Of a stretch of 64,000 nt of DNA, positions 12,665 to 23,840 are shown one piece after another. Made by a program: the position numbers and the translations under genes. How positions within the stretch are numbered: the stretch's first letter is position 1; each line of letters starts with the position of its first letter. Origin of the DNA: Moringa oleifera (lineage: Eukaryota > Streptophyta > Magnoliopsida > Brassicales > Moringaceae); contig JAJFZO010000229.1 of the NCBI GenBank assembly GCA_021397835.1, positions 6,702,501 to 6,766,500 of the forward strand, given 5' to 3'. The notes beneath the pieces were generated by a model. The model was given only the letters and a program-made list of their open reading frames with translations, made no database searches and was not told the DNA's origin.

Positions 12665-12934
12665 ATGAAGCAGAATTCACCAAGTGTTGGATTGTTCACC
12701 CACCAATAGGAAACGTCAGCTGGGTTTAGACCGTCATGAGATAGTTTAGTTTTACCCATCGCGATAGTAATTCAATCTAGTACGAGAGGAACTATTGATT
12801 CGCATAATTGGTCATTGCACTTGGTTAAAAAGCCAGTGGCGCAAAGCTACCGTGCGCTGGACTATGATTGAACACCTCTAAGTCAGAATCCGAGCTAGAA
12901 GCAATGCATGGGCCCGTCGCCTGACTGTTGACTT
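9867..12934 (+). rRNA. 26S rRNA, 3'-truncated and decayed (unit 1)
   Basis: It starts at GCGACCCTAGGTCA and runs colinear with plant 26S through the GAGTTTAAGCATATCAAT block. The sarcin-ricin loop (AGTACGAGAGGAAC, about 12779-12792) is still intact. It then stops about 250-300 bp short: at 12932-12935 the sequence passes from the 26S segment CTGTTGACTTG directly into an IGS subrepeat (CTTGCCCAACGTGTGG), with CTTG shared. Internal losses include about 70 bp near 11600, where the segment carrying GAGTGCCTCCCACGC is missing, and a gap at the CTACTGATGCCC segment near 12755. Without its 3' end and with these gaps it is a pseudogene. Confidence 0.92.
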
Positions 12935-14480
12935 GCCCAACGTGTGGCAGCGGAGGGAATGCCAGCCTTGTCATGGGCGCCCAACGCGAGCTAGCCCCCT
13001 CATCCCTACCCCTCGACATGGTGCCCAGCTAGCGAGCTAGGGGAGCCGTGTTGCACAAACCCTGGGCACGGGAGGCATGCCTTGGCAGCCCCCAGCGGGC
13101 ACGGCATAGGCCACTTACCCAGCGTGTAATAGCGGTGGGCGCTTCAGCTAAGCCACGGGCGCCCATCGCGAGCTAGCCTCCTCGTCCTTGACCCTCGAGG
13201 TAATGCCCAGTGAGCGAGCCAGGGGAGCCATGTCACACGAACCCTGGGCAGGGGAGGCACATGTCGGCAGCCCACAGCAGGCATGGCATGGGCCAAGTGC
13301 CCAGCGTGCGGCAGCAGTGGGTGTGCCAGCCACGCCACTAGCGCCTATCGCGAGCCAGCCCCATAGTCTCTGTCCTTCGACGTAGTGCCCAGCGAGCCAG
13401 CCAGGGGAGCCGAGTAACACGGACCCTAGGCACGGGAGGCATGCCTCGGCAGCTCCTAGCAGGCACAGTATGGGCCAAGTTCCCAGCATACGACAGCGGT
13501 GGGCGCTCCAGCCAAGCTAGTGGCGCCCATCGTGAGCCAGCCCTCTAATCCCTGAACCTCGACATAGTGCCCAGCGAGTGAGCCAGGGGACATGCATCGC
13601 ACGGACACTTGGCATGGGAGGCATGCCTCGGCAGCCCTTAGTAGGCACGGCATAGGCCAAGTGCCCAGCGTGCGGCAGCTATGTCGCTCCCGCCAAGCCA
13701 GTGGCGCCCATCGCAAGCCAACCACCTCGTCCCCGACCCTCGACGTAGTGCCCAGCAAGCGAGCTAGGGGAGCCGCATCACACGGACACTGGGCATGGAA
13801 CACATGCTTTGGCAGCCCACAGCAGGCACGGCATGGGCTTGTTGCCCAGCGTGCGACAGCGGTGGGCGCGCCAGCCAGGTCAAGGGCGCCTATCGCGAGC
13901 TAGCCCCCTCGTCCCTGCCCCTCGACATGGTGCCTAGTGAGCGAACGAGGGAAGCTGCGTCGCACAGACCCTAGGTAGGAAAGGCATGCCTCGGCAGCCC
14001 CCAGCAGGCACGGCATGGGCTGCTTGCCCAGTGTGCGGCAGCAGTGGGTGCGCCACCCAGGCCATGGGAACCCATCATGAGCCAAACCCCCTTGCCCTTG
14101 CCCGTCGACTTACTGCCTAGTGAGCAAGTGAGAGGAGTCGCATTGCACAGACCTTGGGTGTGGGAGGCATGCCTCGACAGCCCCCAGCTGGCACGGCATG
14201 GGCTGCTTGCCCAGCATGCGACAGCGGTGGGCGCGCCAGCCAAGCCACGAGCACCCATCGTGAGCTAGCCCCCTCGTCTCTACCCATCAACATGGTGCTG
14301 AGCGAACGAGCCGTGCGTGGGCATGGGAGACATGCCTCGGCAGCCCCCAGTAGGCACGGCATAAGTCGCTTGCCCAGCATGCAATAGCGGTGGGGGCGCC
14401 AGCCAGGCCATGGGCGCCTATCGCGAGCCAGCCCCTTTGTCACTTCCCTCAAAATGGTGCCCAACGTGCGAGCCAGGTGC
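12935..14480 (+). repeat. IGS subrepeat array A2 (about 8-9 copies)
   Basis: The same 180-bp unit as at 1-6150, here about nine copies. It starts inside a subrepeat because of the 26S deletion joint at 12932. The GGGCCAAGTGCCC variant dominates 13280-13680 and the GGGCTGCTTGCCC variant follows. Confidence 0.88.
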
Positions 14481-15080
14481 CATAGCTGTCCCCAGCAAGC
14501 ACGACGATAGCCTTGCTAGGGGCGCCCCACGCAAACCAATCGCGAGCATGCTTTAAGGCTCGACTTGTGATGTGGGCGTTGATTTCATGGGCAAGCTGGG
14601 TTTGGCTGTGTCCGCTGTCTGTGATGGACCCTGAGGGCAGCCATGGGGTGGCTGGAGGTTCATTGGACAGGGCAGCCAGCATGCACCCTAGGCCAGACAG
14701 AGGCACAGCTGGCCCAGGCTGCTCGCAGCAATGCCCAGTGTGAAATTGGTGTGAATTAACAGTCTTTTCATCACAGAATTGGTCCTGAAATGACTCAAAT
14801 AAATCGTGTAATTCATGAGGAGTCTTGCCCTGATCTTTAGGATCATTTTGACCCACTTTTGACAATTTTTTCAATTTTCAACTGTAGAAAATTGATTAAA
14901 AACAATTTAGTGTCCAAAAAATTCTGAAATCTTTTCTGGTGGTAGATATGATTATTCTCCATTTACCTACAAAATTTCAGCTCAAAATTTCAAGTAAATA
15001 ACTTTTTAGACCCATTATGACGGCTCAGACATAATGATGTTTCCTACTACCAGAGTGAAATTTCATTTAAGACTCTTTAC
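14481..15080 (+). other. IGS domain C with AT-rich island
   Basis: A full copy of the spacer domain: a GC-rich part with GTTGATTTCATGGGCAAGCT (near 14578), then an AT-rich island at about 14860-15080 including TAGATATGATTATTCTCCAT. It is colinear with 21901, 37126, 44491 and 62881. No gene is seen. Confidence 0.75.
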
Positions 15081-15350
15081 AGGGGACGTGGTCACCCATC
15101 TTGCTGGGTGCCAACGAGCCATGCGTTCTCCCTCCTGCCCATCCCACATGTGCAGTCGCTGGCCTTGGGGGACCCAGGGCGCATGGCATGGGTAGGGCGG
15201 CTTGCTGCCTTGCCCATCCAGCCAGTGGTGCGTGGCTGTGGTGGGCACCTCCGCTGGCTGGCAGGCGGCCGAAGACGTCGGTCGAAGAGTGTGGGATGCT
15301 CGATTAGAAGCCAACGGAGTATGGAAAATGTAGGAAACAAAATTTGCTAA
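15081..15350 (+). repeat. IGS domain D (GC-rich block)
   Basis: A complete D block from GGGGACGTGGTCACCC to GTATGGAAAATGTAGG. It is colinear with 22531-22785 and 63479-63735. No function is recognised. Confidence 0.7.
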
Positions 15351-16330
15351 ATTGTGGGCAACGAAGCGAGAAAAATCATAGGATAATGAGCTGGGATGTA
15401 GCTAGACAAGCTCGATGATATGGGCGACGAAGCTAACGATGATGCAAGCTACGCGAGGGCCAAATCACTGGGGGGATTTTGAGCACGCGGAGTGCTTCAT
15501 CGTAGGCCCTCGAGGTGGCAGACGCGGGGTTGGATTCCGACGTTCAGGCTTGTCTAGGCAGACTCGTTGTGCAGCGCGATCGACAACACGATCATTGGCC
15601 ATGAGCATCGAGCGAGCCACATGGCCAGCTTGGGCAGCGCGCGATACCCTTGTTGCAAAGGCCTTATTGGTGGGAAAAACATGGGAAATCAAATCCACTA
15701 AATTGTGGGATAATGAGCTGGGATGTGGCTAGAAAGGCTCGACGGTGTAGGTGGCGAAGCTAACGATGATGCATGCTACGCGAGGGCCAAATCACTATGG
15801 GGATTTTGAGCATGCTGAGTGCTTCATCGTAGGCCCTTGAGGTGGTAGACGCAGGGTTGGATCCCGACGCTCAGGCCTGCCTAGACGGACTCGTTGCGCA
15901 GCGTGATCGACGACACGATCGTTGGTCGTTAGCATCAAGCAAGCCACAAGTCTAGCTTGGGCATAGCGTGACACCTCTGTTGCTAAGGCCTCATTGATGG
16001 GAAAAATGTGAAAAATGAAATCCACTAAATCATGGGATAATGAGCTGGGATGTGGCTAGATAAGTACGACGGTGTGGGCGACGAAGCTAACAATAATGCA
16101 TGCTACACGAGGGCTAAATCGCTGGGGGGAATTTTGAGCATGCGGAGTGCTTCGTTGTAGGCCCTCGAGGCAACAAGCACGGGGTTGGATCCCGATGCTC
16201 AGGCTTGCCGAGGCGGACTCATTGCGCAATGCAGTCGATGACACAATCGTCGACCATTAGCATCAACCTAGCCACACAGCCAGCCTGGGCACCGCGTGAC
16301 ACCCCTATTGCCAAGGCCTCATCGATGGTC
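15351..16330 (+). repeat. IGS domain B repeats, three copies
   Basis: Three ~320-bp units in tandem; GATAATGAGCTGGGATGTGG occurs at about 15391, 15709 and 16037 (318 and 328 bp apart). The last copy ends at CCAAGGCCTCATCGATGG, as if to enter an ETS, but only about 20 bp of ETS follow before the joint at 16343. Confidence 0.8.
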
Positions 16331-16883
16331 CTTTAACGTCAAAGAATCCGAGAACCCAGTGTGGTCGATGCTGGCAGCACTATTCAAGGCAAAACTAGAT
16401 CAGGTAGTGGAGGTACCTGACGAGAGTGTTAAAGTGTTGAGGGAATTCAACAGCAAGATGCCATCAAAACTCCCTAAGACATTGCCTTCGAGGATGAATG
16501 TTGATCATATGATCGAGAAGAAAGTTGGAGCAGTAGCTTATGGGTTGAATCTACCGCAACATCTGAGGATGCACCTAACATTCCACGCGAGCTTCCTCAA
16601 AGAGTTTCAAGAAGATGTCAATCGCGGACGTAAGCAGGCTAAGCGTGCACTGCCGACAACTCGAGTTTAATTTGACAAGAAGATAAAGAAGATCCTTGAT
16701 CACTGAAAAGAGGGCTATAGTAATATGAATCGAAGGACATACTACTTAGTCCAATGGAAAGGCACCAGTGAGGTGGATGCGAGTGCGAAAACGGTACCAC
16801 ATTGTGGCAATTCGAGGATCAGATCAAGGCGTACCACAACAGTAAGCCGACAAGGGCGTTGGGTTCTTTTGGTGGGGGTGGTT
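16331..16883 (+). pseudogene. Chimeric remnant: ETS stub, LTR scrap and Ty3/gypsy pol fragment
   Basis: An ETS stub (to about 16348) joins an LTR-like scrap (AGAATCCGAGAACCCAG, 16343-16359; AGAATC is shared by ETS and LTR). Next comes gypsy sequence matching the protease-RT linker (from about 16368). At 16511-16517 it jumps, with GATCGAG shared, to the far 3' part: the region after integrase (motif HPTFHVSFLKEF read as HLTFHASFLKEF), then the start of the chromodomain (YYLVQWKGTSEV). The joint keeps frame, so an open frame of 124 codons (16296-16670) runs from spacer into element; it has no expected function. All of RT, RNase H and most of integrase is gone. The chromodomain end is frame-disturbed after ASAKTVP. 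The LTR follows directly. Confidence 0.8.
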
Positions 16884-18033
16884 TATCAGACCCTTAAATC
16901 TGAGTGCCAAGGCATAGGCATGGTGAGTCTTGCTCCATGCCCGGACCTGTAAGTGTGGAGGACCACACTAGCAAGGCAAAAACTCATGAGTTAGATATGG
17001 GAACGAATACGGGAGACTTGATGAGAAATCGAGTTCCATACTCACAGTGACCAGATACGCTGATGAGCTAGGAACGTTATAAAGTGAGTGATGAAGCACA
17101 TAAATAGACCCACAAGCTTGCTTAAGGGGAAAGCGTCAGAGATGCCTCAAGCAAGCACCAACACATAGTGGTGCGAATATGTCCAGTGACGGGAACACAG
17201 GGCAGATTTCAGGAATCCAACTTGGCATGGATGGAAAGTCCAGCAAGCGAAGATATTCCACAAAGAAAGGATATGGCTATTGGCTATAGGAGGATTAAGG
17301 CGATAGAAGGATAAGAAATAGATGTCTATCCCGAAAGCCAAGGGAGATAAGGCTTGAGAAGAGTCCTGAATGGGAACCACCTCCTCAAGCATATCCAAAC
17401 TGATTGAAAGCGGATAAGAAGGCTTGGAGAAGACTTCAAAGGAGATGAGATCCTTGACTCAAGGAGAGTCCTTGTAGGAGAAGGATGCTATCCAAATGGA
17501 GAGTCCTTATGGGCAGAGGATGCTATCTAAATATCCTTGACTCATGGGGAGTCCTTGTGGGAGAAGGATGCTATCTGAAGATCATTGACTCATGGAGAGT
17601 CCTTGTGGGAGGAGGATGCTATCTAAACTTTGAAGATAAGCCTCAATGGGATAAAAGATTCATGATCAATATTGGGTGGCCCATCCGAATAACGTGAGAT
17701 AATTAAGAGAGAGTGTTTGAGTAGGACACTCCTGAACTAGTATAAAAAGGAGGCTTGGGTTCAGTTGTAAAGAAATTAAGTAATACAAACTCAAGTGTGT
17801 GGGTAGTTAGAGGCTTTGGGTACTCTTGAGAGAGACCCTTCTTTGTAAAGAGTTCATTTATTTTGAATAAAGGTTGAGAAAGAGTTCTCGTAATACTATC
17901 TTCTTACTTTGCTTTTACATTGTTATCTCTTCTTCTTCGCTTGGCATGGGCTTAGAAAGTTGGGCTGGCCAGGTGGACGCACTTAGCAGCATCACACTAG
18001 GGTTACGCTGATCCCGTAATAGACAATGTGACA
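16884..18033 (+). mobile_element. Ty3/gypsy 3' LTR (unit 2), with minisatellite
   Basis: A 1150-bp LTR, colinear with the LTRs of the complete element at 23841. The 5' TG is changed to TA; the 3' end is TGTGACA. It carries a TATA box (TATAAAAAGG, 17741) and a poly(A)-type signal AATAAA (17866-17871). It is longer than the ~1021-bp LTRs because a 48-bp unit is repeated about four times at 17450-17628. It joins 18S sequence at CCTACTATGG (18034), the same target site as in units 3, 4 and 7. Confidence 0.9.
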
Positions 18034-18583
18034 CCTACTATGGTGGTGACGGGTGACAGAGAATTAGGGTTTGATTATGGAAAGGGAGCCTAAGAAACGG
18101 CTACCACATACAAGGAAGGCAGCAGGTGCTCAAATTACCCAATCCTAACACGAGGAGATAGTGACAATAAATAACAATACTAGGCTCTTCAAGTCTGGTA
18201 ATTGAAATGAGTACAATCTAAATCCCTTAACGAGGATCCATTGGAGGGCAAGTCTGGTGCCAGCAACCGCGGTAATTTCAGCTCCAATAGCGTATATTTA
18301 AGTTGTTGCAGTTAAAAAGCTTGTAGTTGGACCTTGGGATAGGTCGGCTGGTCAAGCTACGGTGTGCACTGGTTGGCTCGTCTCTACTGCCGGTGATGCG
18401 CTCCTGGCCTTAATTGGTTGGGTTGTGCCTCTAGCGCTGTTACTTTGAAGAAATTAGAGTGCTCAAAGCAGGCCTACGCTCTAAATACATTTCCATGGGA
18501 TAACATCATAGGATTTTGATCTTATTTTGTTGGCCTTTGAGATCGGAGTAATGATTAACAGGGACAGTTATAACAAGGTTTTC
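18034..18583 (+). pseudogene. 18S rRNA fragment (unit 2)
   Basis: 18S sequence from the gypsy target site CCTAC onward: the 530-loop region is present (GTGCCAGCAACCGCGGTAA), and it runs to GATTAACAGGGACAGT at about 18568. A 14-bp patch of the 18S 3' end (ATAACAAGGTTTTC, 18570-18583) follows, then 26S sequence. The 5' third, the 3' half, ITS1, 5.8S and ITS2 are missing. Confidence 0.88.
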
Positions 18584-18932
18584 GCATAATTGGTCATCGC
18601 GCTTGGTTAAAAAGCCAGTGGCGTGAAGCTACTGTGCGTTGGATTATGACTGAATGCCTTTAAGTTAGAATCTGAGCTAGAAGCAATGCATGCGCTCGTC
18701 GCCTGATTGTCGACCTGCAGTAGGGGCAACTTGGCCCCGAAGGCACATGTTGTTGGCTAAGCCCACGCGGCAGAGGAGCCTCATGGGCTGCCTTGAAGTG
18801 TGATTCCCACCGATCGACGGGTAGAATTATTTGTAGATGACTTAAATACATGATGGGGTATCGTAAGTGGTAGAATGGCCTTGCTACCACGATCCATTGA
18901 GATTCAGCCCTTTGTCACTTCGATTCATCCCT
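18583..18932 (+). pseudogene. 26S rRNA 3' tail (unit 2)
   Basis: About 350 bp of the 26S 3' end, entered at GCATAATTGGTCATCGCGC and ending CTTCGATTCATCCC. It matches the tails at 36110-36410 and 51340-51684. It is fused to the 18S fragment, with about 3 kb of 26S lost. Confidence 0.88.
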
Positions 18933-19190
18933 GCCCCCCTCCCAAATCCCCACAATAATTGTCCCTCTCTTTTCGGTAATTGATGGCCCGAGGTCTGAAA
19001 TCGTCCCTCAAGATAATGACCTAGAAAAAGAAGTAAATCCTTTGAGCTTGTGGATAATGAGAAACACAAGGGAAAAACACTTGGAAACATAACGGGAAGC
19101 ATTGGCGAACCAATTGTTACTCCAATAAAAAATATATATATCTAACAGAAACTTGTCCCTTGATGTTGTCCCATGGTAAAATACTGCCCA
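18933..19190 (+). other. 3' external spacer after 26S (unit 2)
   Basis: A conserved stretch after each 26S: a C-rich run, ACAATAATTGTCCCTCTC (with inverted ACAAT and ATTGT), then an A-rich part and a short AT run (ATATATATCT near 19132). It ends at the first subrepeat. It probably holds the 3'ETS and Pol I termination region; no terminator motif could be assigned. Confidence 0.65.
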
Positions 19191-21900
19191 CTGAGCGAGC
19201 TAGGGGAGCCGTGTCACACGGACAACTGGGACGGTAGGCATGACTCAGCAGCCCCCAGCAGGCAGGCATGGGCTGTTTGCCCAGAGTGCGACAGCGGTGG
19301 GAGCGCTTGCCAGGCCCCGGGTGCCCATTGTGAGCTAGCCCTCTCATCCTTGTCCCTCGACATAGTGCCTAGCGAACCACGGCAGCCACGTCGCGTGGAC
19401 CCGAGGCACGGGAGGCATGTCTCAGAAGCCTCTAGCACGCACGGCATGGGCTGGTTGCCCAGCGTGCGGCAGCGGTAGGCATGTCAGCCTGGCCACGGGT
19501 GCCCATTGTGAGCCAGCCCCTCGACATAGTGCGCAGCAAGCTAGCCAGCGAAGCTGTGTCGCACGGACCTTGGGCAAGGGAGGCATGCCTCGGCAGCCCC
19601 CAGCAGGCAAGCATGGGCTGCTTGCCCAGCGTGCGGTAGCAGTTGGAGCGCTAGCCAGGCTCCGAGCCCCAATCGTGAGCCAGCCCCCTCGTCCTTGTCG
19701 CTCGACGTAGTGCCCAACGAGCGAGCCAGGGGAGCCGCGTCGCATGGATCCAAGGCATGAGAAGCATGCCTGGGCAGCCCCCAGCTAGCAGGCATGGGCT
19801 GCTTGCCCACCTTGCGGTGCTGGTGGGCATGCCAGCCAGGCCTCGGGCCCCTATCTAGAGCCAGACCCTCAACAGAGTGCCTAGCGAGCTAGCCAGGGGA
19901 GCCGCGTCTCACGGACCTTGGGCACAGGAGTCATGCCAGCATGGCCACACACGCCAATCACGAGCCAGCCCCTTGACATAGTGGCCAGCAAGTGAGCCAG
20001 GGGAGCCGCTTTGCACGGACTCAGGGAACAGGAGGCATGTCTCGGTAGCCCCATGCAGGCACGGCATGGGATGCTAGCCCAGCATGCGGCAGTGGTGGGC
20101 GTGTCAGCCAGTCCACTGACGCCCACCGCCAGCCAGCCCCTTGACATAGTGTAGAGCCAGCGAACTAGGGGAGCCGCGTCACACAGACCCTAGGCACAGG
20201 AGGCAAGCCGCGGCAGCCCCCAGCAGGCATGGTATGGGCTGCTTGCCCAGCATATGGCAGAGGTGGCCTCACCAGCTAGGCCACGAGTGCACATCACGAG
20301 CCAGCCCCTCTACATAGTGCCCAGCGAGCGAGCCAGAGGAGCCACGTCGCACGAACCCTGGGCACAGGAGGCATGCCTTGGCAGCCCCCAGTAGGCACGG
20401 TATGGGTCGCTTGGCCAGCATGCGGTAGCGGTGGCCTCGCCAGCTAGGCCACGGGTGCACATCGCGAGCCAGCCCTCTACATAGTGCCCAGTGAGCGAGC
20501 CAAGCGAGCCATGTTGCACGAACCCTAGGCACGAGAGGCACACCTTGGCAGCCCCCAGCAGGCACAGCATGGGCTTCTTTCCCAGCGTGCAAGAGCGGTG
20601 GGCACACCAGCCAGGCCACGGGCGCCCATCGTGAGCCAGCTCCTTCGTCCTTACGCCTTGACATAGTGCCCAGCAAGCCAACAAGGGAAGCCACGTCACA
20701 TAAACCCTGGGAACTGGAGGCATGCCTTGGCAGTCCCCAGCAGGCACAGAATGGGCAGCTTGCCCAGCGTGCGGCAGTGGTGGCCTCGCCAGCCAGGCCA
20801 CGGGTGCTCATCACGAGCCAGCCCCTCGATATAGTGCTTAGCGAGCAAGCTAGGGCAACCACGTCCCACGGACCCTGGGAACAGTAGGCATGCCTCGGCA
20901 GCCCCAATCAGGCGCGGCATGGGCTGCTTGCCCAGTGTACAACAGCGATGGGCGTGCCAGCCATGTGACAGGGGCCAATTGCGAGCCAGTCCCCTTGTCC
21001 CTGCCCTTCGACATAACACCACTGAGTGAGCCAGGGGAGCCACGTCGCACAGACCCTGGGCACGAGAGGCATGCCTCGGTAGCCCCCGGCAGGCACAACA
21101 TGGGCCAAGTGCCCGGCATGCGACAATGGTGGCTGGACCCGCCAGGCCAGTGGCAACAATTGCAAACCAGCCCCCTCGTCCCTACCCCACGACATAGTGC
21201 CCAGCGAGCAAGCAAGGGGAGCCGCGTCACACAGACCCTGGGCACGAGGAGCATGCCTCAGCAGCTGTCAGCAAGAATGGTATGGGCCACTTGCCTAACA
21301 TGCAGCAGCAGTGGCCGCGCCAGCTAGGCCACGGGCGCCCATCACGAGCCAGCCTCTCGACATAGTGCCTAGCGAGCGAGCCAAGGGAGCCACGTTGCAT
21401 GAACCCTAGGCACAGGGGAAACACCTTGGCAGCCCCCAGCGGGCACGAAATGGGCAGCTTGCCTAGCGTGCGGCAGTGGTGGCCGCGCTAGAAAGGCCAC
21501 AGGCGCCCATCACAAGCCAACCCCTCGACATAGTGCCTAGCGAGCAAGCCAGGGCGACCGCATCCCACGGACCCTGGGCACAGGAGGCATGCCTCGACAG
21601 TCCCTAGTAAGCATGGCATGGGCTGCTCGCGCTAACTTGTGGAATTGGTGGGTGCGCCAGCCAGGCCATGGGTGCCCATCGCAAGCCAGCCCCCTCGTCC
21701 CCGACCCTTGATGTAGTGCCCAGTGAGTGAGCTGGGCCAACTGTGTCGCATGGACACCAGGGACAGGAGGCATGCCTCGGCAGCCCCCAGCAGGCACAGC
21801 ATGGCCTGCTTGCCCAGCATGCAGCAGTGGTAGGCGTGGTAGCCAGGCCACGGGCGCCCATTGCGAGCCATCCCCCTTGTCCCTGCCCTTTGACTTACTG
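19191..21900 (+). repeat. IGS subrepeat array A3 (about 15 copies)
   Basis: Subrepeats with a period of about 165-180 bp. Most units here lack the TCCCTGCC segment before the CTCGACATAGTG block, giving the short variant. Copies reading GTGGCCTCGCCAGC or GTGGCCGCGCCAGC cluster at 20260-21500, which points to local amplification of one variant. Confidence 0.88.
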
Positions 21901-22530
21901 CCCAGTGTCTGAGCCAGGGTTGCCACAGCAGTCCCTAGTAGGCACGGTGCCAGCCTTGCCAAGGGCGCCCTACACGAGCTAGGCGGGAGCACGCTGTAAG
22001 GCTTGACATGTGCTATGGGCGTTGATTTCATGGGCATGTTAGGCTTGGCCATGTCCTTTGGCTATGATGAACCCCGATGGCAGCCATGTGGTGGCTGGAG
22101 GTTCGCTGGACAAGGAGCCAGCATGCACCCTGGGCCAGGCAGAGGCACAGCTACCCTAGCCTACTGGCCGCAATGCTCAGTTGCGAAATTGGTGTGAATT
22201 GACAGTCTTTCCATCATGGAATTGGTCCCGAAAATGACTCAAATAAATCGTATAATTCATGAGGAGTGTGCCCCAGAAGTTTGAGATCATTTCGACTCAC
22301 GAGCTATTTTTGATGAATTTTTCAATTGTTGACTGTAGAAAATTCATTAAAAAAATTTGGTGCCCAGAAAATTCTGAAATTTTTTCTGGTAGTAGATATG
22401 ATTTTTCTCCATTTATGTACAACATTTTAGCTCAAAATTGCAAGTAAATAATTTTTTAGATCCATTATGATGGCTCAAACATATTGATGTTCCTCCTACC
22501 GGGAGTGAAATTTCATTTAAGACTCTTTAG
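21901..22530 (+). other. IGS domain C with AT-rich island
   Basis: A full-length copy: the degenerate last subrepeat, the GTTGATTTCATGGGCATGTT segment near 22020, and an AT-rich island about 22310-22530 ending ATTTAAGACTCTTTAGG. No gene is seen. Confidence 0.75.
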
Positions 22531-22785
22531 GGGGGAGGTGGTCACCTAGCTTGCTGGGTGCCAATAGGCCATGCGTGCTCCCCTTTGCCCATCCCACATG
22601 GGCAGGCACTGGGCTTGAGGAACCTAACGCGCATGGCATGGGTAGGGCCGCTTGCTGCCTTACCCATCCAACCGGTGGTGCGCGGCTATGGCGACCACCA
22701 CCATCGACAGGCAGGCGACCGATGACGTCAATCAAAGAGTGTGGGATGCTCGATCAGTAGCCAATGGAGTGGAAAAAATGTGGGA
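22531..22785 (+). repeat. IGS domain D (GC-rich block)
   Basis: A complete D block beginning GGGGGGAGGTGGTCACC, with CCACCACCATCGACAGGC at 22696-22713. It is colinear with the copies at 15081 and 63479. Confidence 0.7.
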
Positions 22786-23087
22786 AATGAAATCCACTAA
22801 ATTGTTGCAATGAAATGAGAAAAATGGTGGGACAATGAGTTGGGATGTGGCTAGACAAGCTCAACAGTGTGGGCGATGAAGCTAACGATGATGCGTGTTA
22901 TGCGAGGGCCAAATTGCTGGGGGGAATTTGAGCATGTGGAGTGCTTCGTCATAGGATCTCGACGCTTAGGCTTGCCTGGGCAGACTAGTTGTGCAGCATG
23001 ATCGACGACACGATCATCGACCGTTAGCATCGAGCGAGCCACACGGCCATCCTAGGCACGACATGACACCCCTGCTGCCAAGGCCTC
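22786..23087 (+). repeat. IGS domain B repeat, single copy
   Basis: One B unit directly before the ETS, ending CCAAGGCCTCAATGATGG. The inverted repeat TCGACGA/TCGTCGA is present but imperfect (TCATCGA) near 23001-23019. Confidence 0.75.
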
Positions 23088-23708
23088 AATGATGGTCCCT
23101 TGCCATCGAAGAATCTTCCCTCGCTATCAAAACAATTTCGCGCTTAGCGGCTTGGGTGCGGCGGCACTCGACGACCTGCATGATCGATGGACCTTTCACT
23201 CATCGGCTTGCAACTCGTTTGGTGCTGTTGCTGCCCATTTGTACGTGCGGCATGTGAGTGGTGATCTAGTCATGCGCATTGGCAAACTCCATGCTCTCGC
23301 ATCAAACTGTCGACTAGCATGTCGCTTCAAGCTTGACCCCGAGCCATAAGTTCGCTTTTCATGGGTGACATCGAGACCCTGCGTCGCGTGCCTTCATAAA
23401 CGGAATTTGATGGTTCGAGTCAGCTGTCTTTGGACCATTTCCCTCATTGGCATGGGCGGAAACCTCACTTGGGCCTCGTGCTCCAAGCGTGGCTTGCTTC
23501 GGCATGTGGCTGCTCTGGCACAGGGGCAATCAGTCATCCCATCGGGTGCAAAATGTGTTGTGACAGGAGTGGCCTTGGCCTTTGCCTATCCAAGCGAAAG
23601 CATTTGCCCCATGTCCCATCGATTTTGAACGACGACTGTGATAACTTTGGCCTCAGGGAGCCTTGCGGCATGCTTCGATCCTAGTTGGCGTGATGTCTCA
23701 AAGGATGC
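23088..23708 (+). other. 5' external transcribed spacer, unit 3
   Basis: A 621-bp ETS colinear with the copies at 6896 and 39184. It ends in TGATGTCTCAAAGGATGC before the 18S start. Confidence 0.8.
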
Positions 23709-23840
23709 TACCTAGTTGATCCTGCCAATAGTCATATGCTTATCTCAAAGAGTAATCCATGCATGTGTAAGTATGAACTAATTCAGGTTGTGAAATTACG
23801 AATGGCTCATTCAATCAGTTATAGTTTATTTGATGGTACC
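23709..23840 (+). pseudogene. 18S rRNA 5' fragment, cut by gypsy element (unit 3)
   Basis: The first 132 bp of 18S (TACCTAGTTGATCCTGCC to TTTGATGGTACC). It ends at the left LTR. About 205 bp of 18S that should lie between here and the CCTAC target site are missing; CTG is shared by the 18S break (GGTACCTG) and the LTR start (CTACTGTCAG), so the loss probably came after insertion. Confidence 0.9.

Noticed and set aside
16056..16244. Minus-strand frames in B repeats
   Set aside because: They recur in each B copy with stops at different places and match nothing known.
20269..20907. Long open frames in the subrepeat arrays (up to about 212 codons, both strands)
   Set aside because: They follow the 180-bp period, appear in several frames at once and arise from a GC-rich repeat with few stops; no domain is recognisable.
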